The notes under the pieces are model-generated. The model saw only the letters and a program-made list of their open reading frames with translations. It was not told the origin of the DNA and did no database searches. From Camillea tinctor (Eukaryota > Ascomycota > Sordariomycetes > Xylariales > Xylariaceae), in contig MU394051.1 in NCBI GenBank assembly GCA_022578605.1, positions 682,001-746,000 of the forward strand: a DNA stretch of 64,000 nt. Direction: 5' to 3'. Shown piece by piece: positions 58,139 through 64,000 of this stretch. A program made the position numbers and the translations under genes. The first letter of the stretch is position 1; every line of letters begins with the position of its first letter.

Positions 58139-60688
58139 CGTGCCGCGAAGCCACCCCACCAGATCCCGTCGTCGCATCACGTTCTTGCTAAAAGTGCGGC
58201 CCTCCACCAACCACTGTTACTGCTACTACTATCACCACGTTAGATAGTGGCAAATGCTGGAGTGCAATTGCGCCGAAGAAAGAGAAAAAAAAGCTAAGCG
58301 AAAAGCGAATGACTTATAGAACGGGAGAGTGAGGAATATACGAAGCACCAGATTAACGAGTGTAATACCCCTGCCTAGTGAACTCGGCGTCTGATAGTAA
58401 AGGAATGAATAAGTGAGCAAGAGTCACGGTGATGGGCAACGTTACGGATTATTAGTTGGGGCTAGCCGGTATGTGGTTGAAGCACGCGAGGGGGGTACGA
58501 AGAGCAGAAATATGTAAAACGAGAGAAGAACAAGAACCCAAAAGGGGTGAATAATGATACACGAAAAATCAGTCATGGTGTTACCTACCAGCTTTCTCTA
58601 CTCAACTATTTAGGTTAAGGGTTCTATCACATCTAGTTAGAACTATCTGACCGCTTACCACCAACTTTGACTCTGACCTCCTTCCCATACCCAATATTCA
58701 CGAATAGGGAACAGAAGGGGGAAATGGGAATAAAAAAAAAAGAAACGACAAAGCACATCTAAGTTCTCGCCCTTCCTCTTCCCCCCACAACACCGTGTAG
58801 CGCAAGGAATTTGGGGGGAAATCGCATAACTGGGATATATACCAGGGCCAGGAAAGGTGGCAAGCCACCAACGGGATGGCTTTTTCCCTCTTCCTGGAAA
58901 AGGGAAACTCTCTGCCAATGCCGGAGGGGACAAGAAATAGAAACCGAATAAAAAAAATTAGTTGCATAGAATCACCTGCAGTAGCAGCAGCTCGTTTCCC
59001 CTCTCCCACTCTTTTTGGTCCGACCCGATCGACCCAATATCCAAACGAAGCAAATCATAGCTAGAAAGGGAGGGAGGGATATCCCGGGAGCACGCAGATG
59101 GGGATGCAGATAATCTACCTGGGTTAGATACCTCGCACAATACATACCCACCTAAGAGTACGAGATGCCGTATGTAGTATGTGAACAATGTATGCGACAC
59201 AGCTTATGTTTTATTACCGGCGCAGAAAAAAAAAAGAGAGGGAAAAGGGGGAAAGAGAAAAACAAAGCCAATGAATAAAAGTAGTGAGATAAGAGAGGGG
59301 GGGAGAGAACCAATAAGTAAGCTGCCGTTTAGCATTTTATGGGTGTGCTTAGTAGTATTGGGCAGCGAGAAACTTACATATCGTTACCTTTTTATTCTCC
59401 CGTTCATGATTCCCCTATCTCTCTCTCTCTCTCCATTTCATGATGTTAACCTTTGGTACGTAATTGCTTATTCCTAGCACCGTTATCAATATATCATCCA
59501 ATCAACTGCGTTGATTCACTTTGTAAAAAATGTCACAGGACGATGACCATTGGTATTCGGATCAGGAAATCGAGCTGCCCTTGCATGCATGCAGCACCAC
59601 TACCAGACCACATATAGATTTACATTCCCAAGAGCATGTCTTGTTTGCATGCTGAAGAAGGTTGTATTCATGCTACTGGGTCCTCATTGGGTGGTTCGAT
59701 AGATAGTAGATTCTAAGGTTGTATTGTTGCCTCTCCAAGAACGTATAATATTACTTCTAACCCGAGTTGGAGGCAAAACGAATCGCAACGTGCCACCTCA
59801 ACCAATATATTTGATTTACACGTGAACAACCGCTAGTTATCTAAATATTACATTCGTCGCATCATATTGGGTTTTGTCACGTGGATAGTATTAGAAAATG
59901 TTGCATAGAGAAGTGATTCATTCAAATGCTGACGCGCAATTATCTATACACCCGAAAAGAAACCAGATTCCCAATCGAATAAACGAGACAAATCAATCTG
60001 ATATGCGCGACGGTCTCCCATTTTCCCGGCTTGATTTCCACCTCGCTAACTTCCAACTACTGCCAGCTCTATTACCACAAAACACGAAAAACGAAAGGAG
60101 AGAAAGAGAAAGAGAAAGCAGAAAACGAAATCGGCTCAACGAAAGTTAGGAAATTCAACGACGAAAGGTAAATATCAGTATGTAGAACAAGGTATCTGAC
60201 AAGTATAACGAGAAGCAGTAAACTCGAGATAAAATAGAAAAGACGACAGCATTAAACAACAATACGAGTGCCGTAGCTAATAGAACAGAGGGGAAGAGAA
60301 GTTCCGCGAATGGACCAGCCAGCCCTGCATCACACATTAAGTTGCGCATATCGCGACGAGTATTTTCCCCCCATTTTCACCAGATCAGAGAGCCTAGTTT
60401 GCCATTCCAGTCCCGCTGATTACCAGTGACCTCAGATGCAGACGTTGGATGCAATCGCAATCGTAAACACAACCAACTCCCGAATCAACCCCTGCGCCAG
60501 TTTCCGTACCGAAATGAGCAAAAGAAAAGCACAAAACTTTGGAGGTATATGCTCAAGGAGATTGCACCACCGCCACCGCCACCGCCATCATCATTCAAGA
60601 CAAAACAAGAACAAGGAGATTGTGAGGAAACAAAAACAGACGACGAAAAAATTAAGAGGGAAATCGTTGGTCTCGTGAAACGGTTTGT
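58139..60688. other. Spacer between GH16 promoter and TF gene 3' end
   Basis: The left part should hold the GH16 promoter. The rest includes A/G-rich runs (59226-59270 and 60088-60130), a (CT)n run (59418-59432) and a CCACCG tandem repeat near 60568-60585. No gene recognised. Confidence 0.45.
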
Positions 60689-63428
60689 TCAATACACACT
60701 CTCCTCGTCAGCTCCCTGAGAGATCATCGAGGGCGTCGACACATTGGACGACGCCTCAATGTCGTCTACATAGCCAACAAGTGCCTGAGAGTGAAGGCGG
60801 AAGGATTCTCCCATGAGTCGGGTAATACTAGCAAAGAAAAGGTCAGTATTGAGAATCGGCTGGGAGGGCATGAAATACTAGGATGTTAACTTACCCCCAC
60901 ACAACTACTTCGTCCAGCATGGAGCCCCATAGGTGAGCCACGGTAGCGCTCAGCTGCTGTGAGTTCAAGGTTCCCTCGGACTCTTTCTCGAAAAGCATCC
61001 GCACCTTGTGGTACATGGCCATTTCCTCCTCAGAAGCGGCTTCTTCATCATGTTCCAGACGATACAGCCACAGAGTGAGGGTTATCATGAGATCCATGCC
61101 ACAGAGTGGGTGTTCGATACTCCAGTTGGTTGGGGAGGTGCGCGCAACCCAGCGGACGCCTTGGCGCACGGCAGTCTCAATGCAATCGTAGCACTCCTGG
61201 ATGACCTTGATCATTTCACTTGAGCGCTTGACTCGGTCACGAGCATTGGACATAGCAGCAGCCACTTCATAATGATCATGATAACGTAGAGCTTCCTGGA
61301 CAGTCTTCAAGTCAACTTCTAGGCGAGCGCGGGCATTCCGATACATAGCCTTTGCGTTGAAGATCAAGGGGTGGCCTTTATGCGGTGCGCTCAGAGGGAC
61401 TGCATCAACCTCGGGCTCACAGAGATCGAGAGATTTCTCCCACGTCTCTAGAGCGAGTCGGAGCTTGTATTCAGTCACAACATCCTGAAGAGCTTCGGGG
61501 CTACGCTTGTGGTACCAGACTTCAAGGAACAGAGCGTTGATCATAACACGCGTCGCAAAGGCACTGTACTTCAGTGTCTCCCCCTGGAATAGATTGTCGT
61601 GAGCGACCATGAAGGTAATCCCAGGCGACGTTTTCAGCTGTTCCTGCCAGGCAGCCTCATCGGTTACCTTCGAGTTCCACAGGGCTTCTGAGGACGGAAG
61701 TTGTAGGTCCTCGAATTCATTAAAGCTGATCGCGGGCGTGTGGTTGTAGGTCAACGTCAGAAGCCCGAAGAAAATGTAGACAGCATAGTAAGTGCGACGG
61801 CATCCCTCGTCCTCTACCCACTCAGCTCGAGTCGGCTGGGCGCCTTCACGACCATCCTGGCGGAGCTTCAATTCATAGCGGTTTCCAGCAACCATGTTGG
61901 CGAGTAGACTCTTAATAGAACAAGCCCACTCTAGCCCCTTGGGATCACCACTCCAGCTAGCAAAAATCATGTTGAGAAGCGAACTCTGCATCGTCCAGAG
62001 AGGACATTTACGAGAGCTGAAGTTCTCCTTGTTTTGAAGGAACTGATTAACTAGGACCTTAGAGCCAATGTGAAGCATGTAGGCCTGGTCTTGATCGAAG
62101 GCGTAAAGAGCTCCAATGGAGAGCACGGCAAGGAGCAGCGCTGGAGACACCTGGGTGACATGGAAAGACAAAGGGTGCAAGAACGGCAAATGGTGGTGGA
62201 AGAGGCCGAAGTAGGTAGCAAGATAGCGGTTCAACGAGCCCAGATTAGGCACACGGAAACCTTCCGGAATAGCGTGTTCACTGTCGTGCGCTCGAATGTT
62301 GTCCAAAATCATGTTGCGCTCTTCGTCGCTGTTGACTTGAGGGGCCTTGAATCCCGCCGAGGCCTGGGTCAGGTTAGCGGGTGAAGACACATTATGCGTT
62401 GAGCTAGGCTCGTGGGAAAGAGTAATGCCAGAGGCTGTAGGGGATGCCGGATTAATCGCGGGTTGCGACCAAGGGACTAGACCGCTGCGGTTGGATCCCG
62501 AGGTAGATGCCAACGGGCTGGGATGAACCTGGGTAGTACTCACACTAGCAAAAGACTGCTGGGATTCGAAAGAACCAGAACCAGTTGACGTGACAGAATG
62601 GGCCTTAGCCTCGGCAGCCGATTGGGGCATGAAGGCATCCCACGGAACACCATGGGGAAGAGGAACGGCGCCAGGAGGGTAGGTGACAGCGGGATCCATC
62701 AACGGGGCACCGTTGGGAGGGTATGCCATAGACGGGCTGGGCTCATAAGCAGCATTTCCGCTATCACGCATCGCGGCCGTGGCTTTGTGATGAAGATCAG
62801 CGACCAACATAGCAGCGTGTTCGACATCGAAGACTCCCTCACTGCTGGCTTCGATCTGCTCACTCAACGTCGACGTGTCAATAGCAATCGATGACTTGGA
62901 TGGGCCATTGATAGCTCGGGTCTTGGGACCGCCACCAGCGCGACGCTTTCCATCGCTGTGCAGAGGAACGCCTCCGTCTTTTGCGTGCACCGTCCTGTCA
63001 TGGCGAAGGAGGAGATCGCGTCGCACAAAGGTACTCCTACACTTCATGCACTTGAAAGGGCGCTCCTTTGTATCTGTATGCAGGTTAGGTAAGTAGTTGA
63101 ATTGAGGGCGACGTCAATTGATGGCATGATTGACCGTGAGGGTGGTGTTGAGGGGTAATGAGTTCATTGCGACACTGGCTAGAGAGATGTCGAGAGCAGG
63201 GAGGGGGAGGGAGGGGGGAATAGAAGAGGACAGGAGAGAGGGGCTGGAAAGGAAAAAAGGGCGCCACATACGCGATCGTTCATGTCTACTCCTGTGTTCA
63301 CTTCTGCTGAATGCTCTGTTGCAAAACTGGCATTTGTATTTCCGTTCTGGTTGCGCGAGAGCGGTCTTTCGGGGTACCGGAGTAGCCGAGGCGGACGTGG
63401 GAAGGACGGCCACACTGGCGCCAGGCAT
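60689..63428 (-). CDS. C2H2 zinc-finger transcription factor with fungal_trans domain
   Basis: Probable nuclear DNA-binding regulator; targets unknown. Exons on the minus strand: 63428-63272, 63073-60895 and 60827-60689 (2475 nt, 824 residues). Two tandem C2H2 fingers lie at residues 33-53 (CQFCNRAFSRSEHRSRHERSH) and 61-82 (Cys61, Cys64, His77, His82), joined by the linker TKERPFK. The last His of finger 1 (His53) is encoded across intron 1 (198 nt), which confirms that junction. A Ser/Pro-rich stretch follows (about 100-310). A fungal-specific transcription factor domain begins near residue 340 (LNRYLATYFGLFHHHLPFLH) and extends through YYAVYIFFGLLTLTYNH. This combination of N-terminal C2H2 pair and fungal_trans domain is a known fungal class. 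Intron 2 is 67 nt. I could not name a characterised orthologue. Confidence 0.91.
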
Positions 63429-64000
63429 GTTGAATTAATGTCGTGAATGTCGCGTTGCTCGGGTGATATATTAAGGGAGTGGTATAAATCTGAGGGGGGG
63501 AATCAAAGTGGTGGGATGAGATGGTAATTGACAACGACGAATGCGGTCGACTTCTCCGAAATGTATGTTTGCTCTCGACCTTTTACAAATAAACAAATGG
63601 TCGGTTTTCGCCTCGCTCTCCTCGCTCGCACGCGCGCTCCCGTGGGGTTTAAAGTGTGTCTTCTTGACTCGACTTGATGTAGCTGGTCATTGGTATAGAT
63701 ATCGGTATCATGGGATGGGCTGGGAAAGGGTGGTGATGTGGCCTGAGCCTATTAATTAGTCTCAATACAATAAAATGTATGAGAAAATGCAATCGTCCGG
63801 AAACTAAGAGGGCGATGCAAGTAAAATATGTTCCAAGTCGCGAAGTGCGATGGTCGATGAAAGAGGGGTGGTGGGTTTTTGATGAAAGATGGATGGATAG
63901 GAAAAAGTGCAAAAAGTTAAAAGGAATAAAAAAAAAGGAGGGGGAAAGGGAGGGACAAAATGAAGGAGGGAAAAATTGGTAGTGCTGTGCAGAAGGTGAC
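63429..64000 (-). promoter_or_regulatory. Upstream region of the C2H2 factor gene
   Basis: Promoter and leader side of the minus-strand transcription factor gene, running to the window edge. It includes A/G-rich DNA at about 63900-63975. No gene or defined site recognised. Confidence 0.4.

Noticed and set aside
1..64000. CRISPR array, rRNA operon, intact transposon or secondary-metabolite cluster
   Set aside because: No regularly spaced identical repeats, no transposase or reverse-transcriptase coding sequence, and no PKS, NRPS or terpene synthase domains were seen on either strand.

Overview
The window is nuclear DNA from a filamentous ascomycete (Pezizomycotina, most likely a Sordariomycete; the class is inference). 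The evidence is short spliceosomal introns (about 49-200 nt) with GTRNGT donors, CTAAC-like branch sites and YAG acceptors, fungal-only families such as a C2H2 plus fungal_trans regulator and a Tea4/Bud14-type SH3 protein, and long gene-poor spacers full of simple repeats. I see no bacterial, viral or intact transposon genes, no CRISPR array and no convincing tRNA gene.

Layout, left to right: RPL29 (67-520, +, four small exons), the SAM-domain RNA-binding protein Vts1 (4053-6000, +) behind a long low-complexity leader, the TFIIIC TPR subunit Tfc4/Sfc4 (7001-10865, +), a small VOC/glyoxalase-fold protein (11409-12013, +), and the cell-polarity SH3 protein TeaC/Tea4/Bud14 (17747-14146, -). A 4.5 kb spacer follows, holding what may be a decayed STAND/NACHT gene (about 20117-21379, -). 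Next come a (6-4) photolyase/cryptochrome (22301-24263, +), a GC-rich single-pass membrane protein ORF with uncertain structure (25409-26305, +), the MICOS subunit Mic10 (27567-27232, -) divergent from the nucleolar protein Urb2/Npa2 (28164-32555, +), a 5.2 kb spacer, a DUF4419 protein (37794-38909, +), a 4.1 kb spacer, a Gef1-type CLC chloride channel/transporter (45976-43015, -) divergent from the RNA-surveillance protein NRDE2 (47141-50467, +), a GH64 beta-1,3-glucanase-like protein (52896-51532, -), a GH16 secreted glycosidase (58138-56884, -) and a C2H2/fungal_trans transcription factor (63428-60689, -).

Most are conserved housekeeping genes: ribosome, rRNA maturation, Pol III transcription, RNA decay, mitochondrial cristae, polarity, ion transport and DNA repair. 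They do not form an operon-like or biosynthetic cluster. GH64 and GH16 are neighbours on the same strand and may both act on glucan, but a shared role is inference. Exon structures were read by hand from splice signals, frame and remembered family conservation; exon lengths were summed for each spliced gene and keep frame.

Points worth a second look: an in-frame TAG inside teaC, a near-perfect 34-bp inverted repeat, a possible degenerate 5S-like sequence, the STAND-like relic, a GH64 protein without a visible signal peptide, and several introns with unusual properties. I did not find a clearly new multi-gene system.
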